A stretch of 22,719 bases of DNA, from the NCBI GenBank assembly GCA_964613585.1, contig CAZTHL010000057.1, positions 1-22,719 of the forward strand. The letters run 5' to 3'. Shown piece after piece: positions 14,255 to 22,031 of this stretch. Each line of letters starts with the position of its first letter. Within the stretch, counting starts at the first letter, position 1. The notes beneath the pieces were generated by a model, which saw only the letters and a program-made list of their open reading frames with translations, did not search any database and was not told the DNA's origin. The translations under genes were made by a program, and so were the position numbers. Source of the stretch: CAZTHL01 sp964613585. GTDB lineage: Bacteria > Pseudomonadota > Alphaproteobacteria > DSM-16000 > Inquilinaceae.

Positions 14255-15188
14255 TCCAGCGGATCTGCTCAATTGGCACGTGTTCGCCTATCTGGCGATC
14301 ATCGTGGCCACCCAGGCTCTTCTTGCCCTGGTCCGGTCGGCACGCGGCTGGCTGATCCGGCGCCGCCGGCGGCGGGCCGGGCTGGGCCGCCCGGGCATGG
14401 GCGGCGAGCCGCTCGTCGATCATGCGATGAAGCTGCAGAACGTGCGCAAGGCGGCCACCGTCGAGGCGGTCCTGCTGGTGCTGACCGTCTTCGTCGTGCC
14501 GTTCGTCATGATCGACACCGTGGCCGACCCGGCGACGCAGGAGGCGATCGCCGTCACCTTCCTGGCGCTCGTCATCTGGGTGCTGATCTCGGCGACCGAC
14601 GTCGCCAAAGCGCTGCTCAGCGGCACGGCGTTCCGCGCCTTCGCCGGCTTCCGGCAGCCGTTCCAGGTGGGTGACCGGGTCTCGCTCCAGGGCCATACCG
14701 GCAAGGTCGTGGAGATCGGGCCCTTCTTCGTCCGGCTGGTCACGTCCGACGACGACCTCGTCAGCATCCCGACGGCGTCGCTCTGGTCCTCGACGCTGAC
14801 CTCGTCCAACGCCGGGGAGCGGGCCTCGCTGACGGTGATGGCGTTCCATCTGGCGCCCTTCGTCGGCGACGCCCAGCTGAGGGAGGCGAAGCGCGGCCTG
14901 TGGGAGGCCGTGCAGCGTTCGATGTATTGGGACTTCGACAAGCCGCTCAACATTTTCGTGGCGCAGACGCCGGATGCCATCGTGCTGACGGTCAAGGCCT
15001 ATGTCGCCCTGACCTACAACGAGGCGCACTTCCGCTCGGACGTGACCCAGGCGTTCCTGGAGACCGCCCACCGGGCCGACGTGCCGCTGGCCGCCTCGCT
15101 GTGGCAGCGTGACGTCGCGCCGGCATGGTCGGTCGACCGGGCGCAGGTGCCGACTATCTCCACGCCCACCCACCAGCAGGCGGCATGA
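14247..15188 (+). CDS. MscS-family mechanosensitive channel
   Basis: Small MscS-type channels open under membrane tension and release solutes after osmotic downshock. The 313-aa protein has three predicted membrane helices at about 9-29, 71-92 and 98-120. The last continues into the pore-lining stretch KALLSGTAFRAFAG. The MscS beta domain follows at 136-187 (QPFQVGDRVSLQGHTGKVV, then SIPTASLWSSTL). A C-terminal alpha/beta region runs to about 300. A basic loop RRRRRRAGLGR after helix 1 suggests that segment is cytoplasmic. Length is close to E. coli MscS. The start at 14247 overlaps the stop of the preceding gene and places helix 1 correctly. It ends before a gap holding a transposase relic. 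Confidence 0.9.
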   Translation: MPDPADLLNWHVFAYLAIIVATQALLALVRSARGWLIRRRRRRAGLGRPGMGGEPLVDHAMKLQNVRKAATVEAVLLVLTVFVVPFVMIDTVADPATQEAIAVTFLALVIWVLISATDVAKALLSGTAFRAFAGFRQPFQVGDRVSLQGHTGKVVEIGPFFVRLVTSDDDLVSIPTASLWSSTLTSSNAGERASLTVMAFHLAPFVGDAQLREAKRGLWEAVQRSMYWDFDKPLNIFVAQTPDAIVLTVKAYVALTYNEAHFRSDVTQAFLETAHRADVPLAASLWQRDVAPAWSVDRAQVPTISTPTHQQAA

Positions 15189-15362
15189 CGTCACCCGGGC
15201 TGGGCCGGCACCGCCTTGCGGCGGCGCCGGCGCGGCCCGGGGCCTTGGCCTCCTCGCCGAAGCAGGCGGCCGCCGGCGGCGGTGATCCCCTGGGCCGGGC
15301 TCAGCATCGGCCGACGAGCGCGGCCTCGACCTCCCGGATGCAGGCGGCGTCCCCTGGGCCAG

Positions 15363-15480
15363 AGCTACCGCGAGGAGGGCCGAGGAGGGCAAGGTCAAGA
15401 AGCGCACGCTGGCCGACCTGTCGAGCCTGCCCTGGGAAACGATCGGGCTGCTCCGGACGGTGTTCGCCCGCGTGCCCGAG
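15363..15480 (+). pseudogene. relic of an IS1634-like transposase (N-terminal fragment, frameshifted)
   Basis: The plus strand encodes SYREEG, then after a 10-bp duplication EEGKVKKRTLADLSSLPWE and TIGLLRTVF in another frame. This resembles the SYREGGKVKKRTLANLSHLP segment near the N-terminus of IS1634/IS4-type transposases, as I recall it from the family. The block CGAGGAGGGC is present at 15371-15380 and again at 15381-15390. Removing one copy restores a single continuous frame of about 36 codons. No inverted repeats or remaining transposase body are visible, so this is an old, dead remnant. Confidence 0.65.
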
Positions 15481-15506
15481 CGACCTAGCGTTGGCGCCCT
15501 CCCCCT

Positions 15507-15540
15507 CGCCGGGCCGACGAGGAAGCTCGTCGGCTCGGCG
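15507..15540. terminator. 14-bp hairpin downstream of the endonuclease-fold gene
   Basis: CGCCGGGCCGACGA (15507-15520) pairs with TCGTCGGCTCGGCG (15527-15540) through 14 positions, one of them G-U, around a GGAAGC loop. It begins 19 bp past the stop of the minus-strand gene and also lies downstream of the mscS-like gene. A bidirectional terminator is likely, although no U-tract is seen. Confidence 0.7.
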
Positions 15541-15559
15541 CCATGAGGTGCCTGTCCGC

Positions 15560-16543
15560 CTACCGCGAGATCAGCCCCTCCAGCTCGGGCTGCAGGGCCT
15601 GGAGCTCCTGCACCAGCGCGTTCGTCTCGGCCACCCGCACCTCGATCTGACGGAACAGCTCGCGCGCCCGCGCGACCACGTCCGGCCTGGGCGAGGCGGT
15701 GTCGAGGGTCACCGCGATCGGGCAGTGGTCGGACAGCCGGAACTCCTCGACCTCGGCCTCGCTGATGATGACCTGGCGGAACGAGGCCGGCATCAGCCAG
15801 TCATGGGCCTGCTCGTCGAGCACGATGTGGTCGATGAACACCGGGAACCGACGGTCCAGGCATTCCGCGGTGACACCCGCGGCCACGCGCGACAGGTCGA
15901 GCGGGGCCGGGTCGCCGTCGTCGATCTCCCGGAAGAACTGGCCGTTGGGCTCGGTGTCGAAGCGGCGGTTGAAGTCGCCGAGCACGATGAACGGCACGTC
16001 CTCGCGGGTACGCTCGTCGATCCAGTGCTCGAGTATCGGCAGCTGCTGCGCCAGGCGCCGGCAGTCGGGGTCGTCGCCGGTCAGGTCGTCGTCGAAGCAG
16101 AAGCTCTTCAGATGCACCGACAGCAGGCGCAGCCGCTTGCCGTCCAGCTCCACCGTGATGTCGGTGCCGCGGCGCAGGCCGCCGTCGAGCGCCAGCGCCT
16201 CGAGATCGCGGTCCTCGACCACCGGGATGTCCCGGCGCACCGCGAAGCCGGTCCGCATCGGGTTGTTCCGGTCGGAGAAGAAGAACGCGTAGTCCTCGGG
16301 ATCGAACACCCGGGCCGCGGCCTCGGGCCCGTCGACCTCCTGCAGCGCCACGATGTCGGCGTCGAGCGCCGCCGCGATCGCCTGCAGCCGGGCGAAGTCC
16401 TCCGGATCCCGCGGGACCGGGCCGGCCCCCGTGTCGGCACGCAGATGCTCGATGTTCCAGGTGGCGATGGTGACCGTGCGGGCGTCGGCCGCGCCGGCGA
16501 CCAGGGTAGCGGCGGCCAGCGCCGTGAGAGCGCGTCCGACCAT
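15560..16543 (-). CDS. secreted endonuclease/exonuclease/phosphatase-family protein
   Basis: This 327-aa protein belongs to the Mg2+-dependent EEP superfamily (DNase I, exonuclease III, phosphodiesterases). A signal peptide with cleavage likely after ADA-21 sends it to the periplasm or outside. Active-site motifs appear in order: IATWNIEHL (Asn), ALQEVDG (metal-binding Glu), LSVHLKS (His), LGDFNRRFD (Asp/Asn), FIDHIVLD and RLSDHCPIAV (catalytic His). A Cys pair in SFCFDDDLTGDDPDCRRL could form a disulfide, fitting an exported protein. The C-terminus (about 295-325) is a charged helix. AAAGGA lies about 11 nt before the ATG at 16543. Substrate, whether nucleic acid or phosphoester, cannot be decided. 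It is monocistronic, with a hairpin after the stop. Confidence 0.92.
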   Translation of the reverse strand: MVGRALTALAAATLVAGAADARTVTIATWNIEHLRADTGAGPVPRDPEDFARLQAIAAALDADIVALQEVDGPEAAARVFDPEDYAFFFSDRNNPMRTGFAVRRDIPVVEDRDLEALALDGGLRRGTDITVELDGKRLRLLSVHLKSFCFDDDLTGDDPDCRRLAQQLPILEHWIDERTREDVPFIVLGDFNRRFDTEPNGQFFREIDDGDPAPLDLSRVAAGVTAECLDRRFPVFIDHIVLDEQAHDWLMPASFRQVIISEAEVEEFRLSDHCPIAVTLDTASPRPDVVARARELFRQIEVRVAETNALVQELQALQPELEGLISR

Positions 16544-16685
16544 GGTCTTGAATCCTTTAATTCATGGTTAATGACCCCTGAATAGCAGCCACCCTTTGGG
16601 CGTCCAAGAAAAAAACCTGTCGGAAGGAGCTTCTTGTGTCGGCAGTCTACTGTATTCGTCCGAGAGATTGCCTCATGTCGCGGAG

Positions 16686-16713
16686 TTGATAGTTTCCTTT
16701 GTTCTTATACTAT
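16686..16713 (+). promoter_or_regulatory. candidate sigma-70 promoter upstream of the VIT gene
   Basis: TTGATA (16686-16691, 5 of 6 to consensus) and TACTAT (16708-16713, 4 of 6) are separated by 16 bp in the AT-rich patch. It would give a leader of about 350 nt before the VIT-type gene, which is long, so this assignment is weak. Confidence 0.3.
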
Positions 16714-16825
16714 GCACCAATACATCGATCGATTACCTGCAGGCGGGAAAGCCGCCGGTATTTTCTCGCGCGTCCTTGATGGAGCCGGAGCCTGGCACAC
16801 CGCTGGGCCGACACCGTCCGGTCCA

Positions 16826-16841
16826 GCCGGGATCACCCGGC
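16826..16841. other. GC-rich tetraloop hairpin in the leader of the VIT gene
   Basis: GCCGGG (16826-16831) and CCCGGC (16836-16841) form a perfect 6-bp stem around ATCA. It lies 230 bp before the VIT start. It could be part of a leader structure or an attenuator, but no known riboswitch was recognised. Confidence 0.35.
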
Positions 16842-17070
16842 GCTCAAAGGGTTCCGGCTCACGCGGCATCGCCGGCCCGCGCAAATGCAAGTCAATCGCA
16901 CTTTTCTCCATAAAGCGCGTCCTTGAATTGATCCATCGAACTGCGCCATGACTGGAGGCATTGGTGGACGTCGAGACGATCGACTACTCTTTTCATGGAC
17001 CCTAGAAGGGCTTTTGATCAGCCTCGTGGAGCCAATACGCTCCGCCGGAACGCCATGAGGCCGACAGGCG

Positions 17071-17793
17071 ATGACCGTTCTTGAGCACAACCATTCCCGC
17101 GACAGCATCCGCCGGCGCCTCTCCCGGGGGCCGGAGGCCAGCTACCTGCGGGACTGGGTCTATGGCGGCATCGACGGCGCCGTCACCACCTTCGCCATCG
17201 TCGCCGGGGCCGTCGGCGCCGGCTTCTCCGAGCGGGTGGCCCTGATCCTCGGCGTGGCCAACGTGATCGCCGACGGCTTCTCGATGGCCGCCGCCAACTA
17301 CAGCGGCACCAAGGCCGAGCGCGACGACTACAGGCGTCTGGAGCGGGTCGAGGAGCGGCATATCCGGCTTGAGCCGGAGGGGGAGCGCGAGGAAATCCGG
17401 CAGATCTTCGCCGCCAAGGGCTTCGGCGGCGCCGATCTGGAGCGCGCGGTCGAGGTCATCACGGCCGACCGACGGCGCTGGATCGACACCATGCTGGCCG
17501 AGGAGTACGGCCTGTCCGCCGCGTCGCGCTCGCCCGTCCGCGCGGCGCTCAGCACCTTCGGCGCCTTCCTGGTCTGCGGCCTCGTGCCCCTGCTGCCCCT
17601 GCTGCTCGGCCTCGCCCAGCCCTTCGCCGTGGCGATCGGGCTCACCGCCATGGTCTTCGTCGCGATCGGCTCGATCAAGAGCGTCTGGTCGGTGGCGCCC
17701 TGGTGGCTCTCCGGCGCGGAGACCCTCGCCATCGGCATGGCCGCGGCCGGCCTCGCCTTCGGCTTCGGCTTCGGGGTGGAGCGGCTCATCTGA
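17071..17793 (+). CDS. VIT/CCC1-family iron/manganese transporter
   Basis: The family moves Fe2+ or Mn2+ across membranes, in bacteria probably out of the cytoplasm. The 240-aa protein starts with RDWVYGGIDGAVTTFAIVAG, the signature first helix (about 27-50). A second helix carries ANVIADGFSMAAANY (63-77). A cytoplasmic acidic/helical metal-binding segment at about 82-147 follows (ERVEERHIRLEPEGEREEI and WIDTMLAEEYG, with several Glu). Three more helices lie at about 157-182, 184-203 and 214-236. Five helices and this length are normal. Shine-Dalgarno before ATG 17071 is weak (GACAGG). The next gene, an exporter, follows 139 bp later on the same strand. Confidence 0.93.
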   Translation: MTVLEHNHSRDSIRRRLSRGPEASYLRDWVYGGIDGAVTTFAIVAGAVGAGFSERVALILGVANVIADGFSMAAANYSGTKAERDDYRRLERVEERHIRLEPEGEREEIRQIFAAKGFGGADLERAVEVITADRRRWIDTMLAEEYGLSAASRSPVRAALSTFGAFLVCGLVPLLPLLLGLAQPFAVAIGLTAMVFVAIGSIKSVWSVAPWWLSGAETLAIGMAAAGLAFGFGFGVERLI

Positions 17794-17932
17794 CGGCCGA
17801 CCGGGCCGCGCGGCCGGGCGTCAGCCGTACGGCGCCCGAAGATCATGCAGCTGTGCTCCGACGGCTCCCGCTTAAGCGAATGTTACCGTGTCGGCACGCA
17901 CCATGGTGCTCTTGCTCGCCGCAGGCTCCGTC

Positions 17933-19501
17933 ATGTCCAACCTCTTCAGCGGCGCCGGCCGCGACCTCTATCGCTCGTTCCTTGCGCGCGGCCGCCCCGT
18001 CCCGCCCACCGGGTCCCGCCGCCCCGGCACGGCCCGGTCGCGGCCCTTCGTGCTGGCGGCGACCGTGCTCGCCTCGGCCATGGCGTTCATCGATTCCACC
18101 GTTGTCATGATCGCCCTGCCCACGCTGCAGGAGGACCTCGGCGCCAGCTTTCCGGCCCTGCAATGGGTGCTGAACGCCTATTCCCTGCTGCTCGGCAGCC
18201 TGATCCTGATCGGCGGCGGAGCCGGCGACCGGTTCGGCCGACGCCGCGTGTTCCTGGCCGGCATCGCCCTTTTTGCGCTGGCCTCATGGGCCTGCGCGCT
18301 GGCGTCGTCCGCCCCGATGCTGATCGCCGCCCGCGCGCTCCAGGGCATCGGCGCCGCGCTGCTGGTGCCGCAGAGCCTGGCGATCATCGCCGCCGCCTTC
18401 CCCCGGGAGCGGCGCGGCCGGGCGATCGGGCTCTGGGCCGGCGCCTCGGCCATCGCCACGGCGCTGGGACCGCCGCTCGGCGGGTTGCTGATCGACGCGC
18501 TGGACTGGCGCGCGGTGTTCTGGATCAACCTGCCCCTCTCGGCGGCCGCCATCGCCCTGGCCCTGCGCTGGGTGCCCGAGAGTCGCGGCAGCTCGCCCGT
18601 CGGGCCGCTCGATTGGCCGGGCGGTGCCCTCGCCGTGCTCGCCTTCGGCAGCCTGAGCTACGGGCTCACGCTGCTCTCCCAGGGATCCGGCCCGACCCCT
18701 GTCGCGATCGCGGCGCTGACCGTGGGTGCGCTGGGGCTGGCCGGTTTCCTCAGCCGCGAGAGGCGCGCGGCCAATCCGGTGATGCCGCTCGGGCTGTTCC
18801 GGTCCCGTGCCTTCGCCGCCGCCAACGCCATGACCCTCTTTCTGTACGGCGCCTTCATGGGCATGCTGTTCCTCCTGCCGTTCGAGCTGATCGGCCGTCA
18901 CGGACTGTCGGCGACCGAGGTCGGGCTGACCCTGCTGCCGATCGGCCTGCTCATCGGCACGCTGTCGCGCCCGGCCGGCGCCTGGGCCGACCGCACCGGA
19001 CCGCGACCGTTCCTGATCGCCGGCTCGCTTCTCGTGGCACTGGCGGCGCTCGGCCTTGCCCTGCCGCCGATCGGCTTCTGGCCCGGGATCGTCGGGCCGG
19101 TCCTGCTGCTCGCCCTCGGCATGGCGCTGGTGGTGGCGCCGCTGACCACGGCGGTGATGAACGGCGTTGCGGACGGCCACGCCGGCGCCGCCTCGGGCGT
19201 CAACAATGCCGCCAGCCGCCTTGCCGGGCTGTTCGCGGTGGCCATCCTCGGGGCCGTCGCCTGCGTCGTGTTCACGGGCTCGCTCGAGGCGGCGGGCGTC
19301 GCGCCCGGGTCCGTCCGCTTCGGGGTGATGCCGCCGGAAGGCGCGCTGCGCCGCCCGGCGGTCGAGGCGGCGTTCCAGGCGGCCTATGCGGCGGCCCTCG
19401 GCACGGCGGCGCTCTGGGGGCTCCTGTCGGCCCTGATCGCGGCGCTTTTCCTGCGCACGGCGCCCGCCGCCGCGCGGTTGGACCGCTCGCCCACCGGATA
19501 G
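17933..19501 (+). CDS. MFS multidrug-type exporter, DHA2 (14-helix) family
   Basis: Drug:H+ antiporters of the EmrB/QacA type expel toxic compounds. From ATG 17933 the product is 522 aa and nearly all membrane helices, in keeping with 14 segments. Helix 1 contains AFIDSTVVMIALPTL, the DHA2 form of motif D1 with Asp54. Motif A is GGAGDRFGRRR at 95-105, and the antiporter-type helix 5 is SAIATALGPPLGGLL. A basic N-terminal tail of about 35 residues precedes helix 1. Other in-frame starts are GTG 17888 and ATG 17903. I chose 17933 because GCAGG lies about 8 nt upstream, though it is a weak site. It may be cotranscribed with the VIT gene. Substrate is unknown. Confidence 0.9.
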   Translation: MSNLFSGAGRDLYRSFLARGRPVPPTGSRRPGTARSRPFVLAATVLASAMAFIDSTVVMIALPTLQEDLGASFPALQWVLNAYSLLLGSLILIGGGAGDRFGRRRVFLAGIALFALASWACALASSAPMLIAARALQGIGAALLVPQSLAIIAAAFPRERRGRAIGLWAGASAIATALGPPLGGLLIDALDWRAVFWINLPLSAAAIALALRWVPESRGSSPVGPLDWPGGALAVLAFGSLSYGLTLLSQGSGPTPVAIAALTVGALGLAGFLSRERRAANPVMPLGLFRSRAFAAANAMTLFLYGAFMGMLFLLPFELIGRHGLSATEVGLTLLPIGLLIGTLSRPAGAWADRTGPRPFLIAGSLLVALAALGLALPPIGFWPGIVGPVLLLALGMALVVAPLTTAVMNGVADGHAGAASGVNNAASRLAGLFAVAILGAVACVVFTGSLEAAGVAPGSVRFGVMPPEGALRRPAVEAAFQAAYAAALGTAALWGLLSALIAALFLRTAPAAARLDRSPTG

Positions 19502-19893
19502 CGGCCCGGCGACACCGGGTCCCGAGCGGGCCGGACGCCGACGGCGCGCCACCGCGGTGAGCGCCGTACCGGCGTCGACCGCGACGGAGCGGCCATGTCC
19601 CGACGTCCGGCAAGCCCAGCGTTCCGGCGACCGGACGGACGCGCTTGACCCTGATTGTTTCCTCCAAAAGCTGAAACAAGCCCGGTTGCCGCCCTGCTGC
19701 AGCTTTTTCTGTCCATTCACCGATTTTTTCTCGCGAACCACGGTTGCTCTGCAAGATGACGTAAAAAGTTCACAGAACCGGAGTCTCGAGGCGCCGGTTC
19801 TCCCGGGGCGCCGCACGCCGGCGCTGACACCATAACCGTGCGGGCATGGCCGTGAATACTTCGGGCGGTCCGCGCGTTTCGGGAGAGCCCAAG
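19502..19893. other. intergenic region between the MFS and PepSY-like genes
   Basis: This is 392 bp without a supported gene. CCCGG/CCGGG (19505-19509 with 19515-19519) forms a weak hairpin just after the MFS stop. TTGTTTC (19655-19661) and GAAACAA (19673-19679) form a 7-bp inverted repeat with an 11-nt spacer. T-runs follow at about 19704-19708 and 19723-19728. This could be a terminator region for the MFS gene or an operator for the gene downstream. A 92-codon frame at 19557-19835 has no ribosome site or family signal. Confidence 0.6.
19655..19679. promoter_or_regulatory. 7-bp inverted repeat upstream of the PepSY-like gene
   Basis: TTGTTTC and GAAACAA are perfect inverted copies 11 nt apart, with 18 bp between centres. 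A spacing of nearly two helical turns fits a dimeric repressor site, but a short RNA hairpin is equally possible. It lies about 215 bp before the start codon. Confidence 0.3.
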
Positions 19894-20394
19894 ATGATGT
19901 TCAAGTATCAGATCGTCGCCGCCGGTCTCGCGGCCTTCGCGGTCGGCCCGGCCTGGGCCCAGCAGCAGCAGGGTCAGCAGCAGCAGGCCCAGGAGATCGA
20001 GATGTCCGAGGTGCCGCAGGCGGTCATGGAGGCGGCCCGGCAGGAGATGCCGGACGCCCAGTTCACCCAGGCGCAGACCGAGCAGGAGGACGGGCGGACC
20101 GTCTACGAGCTGGGCGGCCAGAGCGCCGACGGCATGGCCTTCGAGGTCGACGTGTTCGAGGACGGCACGATCCAGGAGGTCGAGCGCGAGATCGGCATGG
20201 ACCAGGTGCCCAGCCCGGTCCAGCAGGCGCTGCAGGAGGAGATGCAGGGCTTCCAGCCGAGCCTGATCGAGGAGAGCACGCGGGACGGCCAGGTCGCGGC
20301 CTATGAGTTCGAGGGCACCGACGCCCAGGGCCAGCAGGCCGTCATCGAGATCTCGTCGGCCGGCGAGGTCATGAGCGTCAGCCAGCAGGACTGA
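19894..20394 (+). CDS. periplasmic PepSY-like domain protein (two repeats)
   Basis: The 166-aa protein has a signal peptide with cleavage likely after AWA-22. A Gln-rich stretch follows (QQQQGQQQQAQ, about 23-33) and then two similar acidic units. Unit 1 (about 34-100) runs from EMSEVPQAVMEAARQEMPDA through YELGGQSADGMAFEVDVFEDG. Unit 2 (about 100-164) runs from DQVPSPVQQALQEEM through YEFEGTDAQGQQAVIEISSAG. A short helix followed by strands of the form V/IxxDxxG is the PepSY-like pattern. Family members are periplasmic and often inhibit proteases or bind metals, but no specific function is known here. GGGAGAG lies 6 nt before the ATG pair, and I chose the first ATG (19894). A strong hairpin follows the stop. 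Confidence 0.85.
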   Translation: MMFKYQIVAAGLAAFAVGPAWAQQQQGQQQQAQEIEMSEVPQAVMEAARQEMPDAQFTQAQTEQEDGRTVYELGGQSADGMAFEVDVFEDGTIQEVEREIGMDQVPSPVQQALQEEMQGFQPSLIEESTRDGQVAAYEFEGTDAQGQQAVIEISSAGEVMSVSQQD

Positions 20395-20405
20395 CCGACC
20401 CGCGG

Positions 20406-20435
20406 GATCGGGCCGCCGGGCGAGGCGGCCCGATC
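20406..20435. terminator. 12-bp perfect hairpin after the PepSY-like gene
   Basis: GATCGGGCCGCC (20406-20417) and GGCGGCCCGATC (20424-20435) pair perfectly around GGGCGA, 11 bp past the stop codon. It also lies downstream of the convergent HAD gene. It is a probable terminator, without a clear U-tract. The remaining sequence to 20583 shows nothing else. Confidence 0.75.
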
Positions 20436-20583
20436 TCCGCCGTGCGCGCGGCGCGACCGCGACCGCGGGCCGGGCGTGCGAAGGGCTCTGCGTCCCTCCG
20501 GGCGCGGACCGGGCAGGAGCCGACCGAGCGCCGCCGCCCCCGCGGCAGCGCGCCCTGCGATCTCGGCGCCTTGGGCCGGCGGG

Positions 20584-21315
20584 TCAGGCCGAGCGGGCGA
20601 CGGCGTCGGGCGCGGCCCGATCGAGCCGGCCGAGCAGGTCCGGCAGCGCGTCGATCCGGTCGAGCCGCTCGAAATGCTCGCCCGGGCGCGCCGGCGGGTT
20701 CTCCACCGTCTCGTGCTGCCAGGTCAGCGTGTACGGCACGTGCACCGCCTGCGCGCCGATCGCCAGCGGCGGCAGCACATCGGACCGCTCGCTGTTGCCG
20801 ACCATCAGGAAATCGGCCGGCCGGACGCCATGCTTGGCCAGGAGCCGGCGGTAGGTGGGGGCGTCCTTCTCGGAGACGATCTCGATCCCGGCGAAGCGGT
20901 CGGCGAGCCCGGAACGGGCGATCTTGCTCTCCTGGTCGAACAGGTCGCCCTTGGTGATCAGCAGCAGACGGTAGCGCGGCGTCAGGCGATCGAGCACGGC
21001 GGGAACCCCGTCGATCAGCTCAACGGGATGCTCCAGCATGCCCTTGCCGAAGTCGATCAGCCGCTGGATGTCGGCGGCGTTGATGCGCGCCTCGGTCAGC
21101 TCGATCGCGGTCTCGATCATCGACAGGGTGAAGCCCTTCACGCCGTAGCCGAACAGCTTCAGGTTGCGCACCTCGGTGTCGTAGAGCTGGCGGTCGACGT
21201 CCGCGGCCGGCGCGTAGCGCAGCAGCACCTGCCGGAACCGCTCCTGGGTCATGGAGAACAGGGTCTCGTTGTGCCAGAGCGTGTCGTCCCCGTCGAAGCC
21301 GATGGTGGTGATCAT
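20584..21315 (-). CDS. HAD-superfamily hydrolase
   Basis: HAD enzymes are mostly Mg2+-dependent phosphatases working through an aspartyl-phosphate. The 243-aa protein has all four motifs. Motif I is GFDGDDTLW (nucleophile Asp8, acid/base Asp10). Motif II is LLLITKGD with its Thr. Motif III is the Lys in VSEKDAPTYRRLL, and motif IV is FLMVGNSERSDVLPP. A helical cap lies between motifs I and II (about 20-110). ATG 21315 is chosen because motif I then lies at the usual 8 residues from the N-terminus. The upstream ATG at 21372 would add 19 Pro/Arg-rich residues. Ribosome site is weak. Substrate is unknown. The gene is on the same strand as moaB, 128 bp downstream of it. Confidence 0.9.
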   Translation of the reverse strand: MITTIGFDGDDTLWHNETLFSMTQERFRQVLLRYAPAADVDRQLYDTEVRNLKLFGYGVKGFTLSMIETAIELTEARINAADIQRLIDFGKGMLEHPVELIDGVPAVLDRLTPRYRLLLITKGDLFDQESKIARSGLADRFAGIEIVSEKDAPTYRRLLAKHGVRPADFLMVGNSERSDVLPPLAIGAQAVHVPYTLTWQHETVENPPARPGEHFERLDRIDALPDLLGRLDRAAPDAVARSA

Positions 21316-21443
21316 GGTGGGCCTGGCGATTTCGGGCGCGGGCGTGACTGGAGGACGGGCAGGGTAGCGCACGGGACTGTAGACGGCGTTAGCGGCGGAT
21401 CCTGGCCGCCGAGGCTCGCCCCACCATCAGCGTCGGGGCGGGC

Positions 21444-21974
21444 TCACCGTTCCCGGAGCCGCGGCAGCAGCTCGGCGAAGTTGCAGGGCCGGTGCCGGAT
21501 GTCGAGCTGCGCCGCCAGGATGTCGTCCCAGGCGTCGCGGCACGCGCCGGTCGAGCCCGGCAGAGCGAAGACATAGGTGCCGCCGGCGACCCCGGCGAGC
21601 GCCCGGCTCTGGATCGTCGAGGTGCCGATCTTCTGGTAGCTCAGCAGGCGGAACAGCTCACCGAAGCCGGGGATCGGCTTGTCGAGCAACGGCTCGAGCG
21701 CCTCCGGCGTGACGTCGCGGCCGGTCACCCCGGTGCCGCCGGTGGTCAGCACCACGTCGATGCCGGGATCGGCGATCCAGTCCCGCACCCTGGCGGCGAT
21801 CGCCGCGGCGTCGTCGCGCACGATGGCGCGGGCGACCACGGCGTGGCCGGCCGCCGCCGCGCGTTCGGCGAGCGTGTCGCCGGAGGTGTCGTCGGCGGGC
21901 GTGCGGCTGTCGGACACCGTCAGCACGGCGATGTTGAGCGGCGCGAACGCCCGGCCCTCGTCGATCCTGCCCAT
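21444..21974 (-). CDS. moaB: molybdenum cofactor biosynthesis protein MoaB
   Basis: MoaB/Mog proteins bind molybdopterin, and Mog-type members adenylylate it before molybdenum insertion. Some MoaB proteins have an unclear role. The 176-aa product shows NIAVLTVSDSRTPADDTSGD at about 14-33, VLTTGGTGVTGRDVTPEAL at about 75-93 (MPT-binding glycine loop), PIPGFGELFRLLSYQKIG at about 100-117, and ALPGSTGACRDAWD at about 136-150. Length and order match MoaB closely. GGGAG motifs lie close before the ATG at 21974. It follows the uracil-DNA glycosylase gene by 57 bp on the same strand, probably in one transcript. No other Mo-cofactor genes are in the window. Confidence 0.93.
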   Translation of the reverse strand: MGRIDEGRAFAPLNIAVLTVSDSRTPADDTSGDTLAERAAAAGHAVVARAIVRDDAAAIAARVRDWIADPGIDVVLTTGGTGVTGRDVTPEALEPLLDKPIPGFGELFRLLSYQKIGTSTIQSRALAGVAGGTYVFALPGSTGACRDAWDDILAAQLDIRHRPCNFAELLPRLRER

Positions 21975-22031
21975 GACTCCCGCGACTCCCGCTCCCGAAC
22001 CCGGCCGGCCCTGGCCACCGGCCGGCGAAGT

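Larger units (their letters stand above)
15189..15559. other. intergenic region with transposase relic and hairpin
   Basis: This gap lies between the convergent ends of the mscS-like gene and the endonuclease-fold gene. The first 170 bp are extremely GC-rich and show no recognisable gene on either strand, although TCCCCTGGGCC occurs twice (near 15285 and 15350). The middle holds a degenerate transposase fragment and the right end a long hairpin, both listed separately. An open frame on the plus strand across this region is an artefact of composition. Confidence 0.7.
16544..17070. other. divergent intergenic region with AT-rich patch
   Basis: This is 527 bp between the divergent endonuclease-fold and VIT genes. 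GC is about 40% over 16681-16740, counted by hand. It contains a candidate promoter at 16686-16713, a GGCGG/CCGCC stem near 16742, and a perfect 6-bp GCCGGG/CCCGGC hairpin with ATCA loop (16826-16841). Two overlapping open frames of about 105 codons (16596-16913 and 16634-16951) have no family resemblance and mixed composition, so I do not call them genes. Confidence 0.7.

Noticed and set aside
16544..16610. Minus-strand TTGGAC with a TATTCA-like box as endonuclease promoter
   Set aside because: The -10 matches consensus at only three positions, so it is not distinguishable from chance.
16596..16951. Two overlapping 105-codon frames in the spacer before the VIT gene
   Set aside because: One has no ribosome site at its start, the composition changes midway, and the sequence shows no domain. 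A promoter/leader region is a better reading.
19557..19835. 92-codon frame between the MFS and PepSY-like genes
   Set aside because: It has no ribosome site, covers T-runs and an inverted repeat, and has no recognisable motif.
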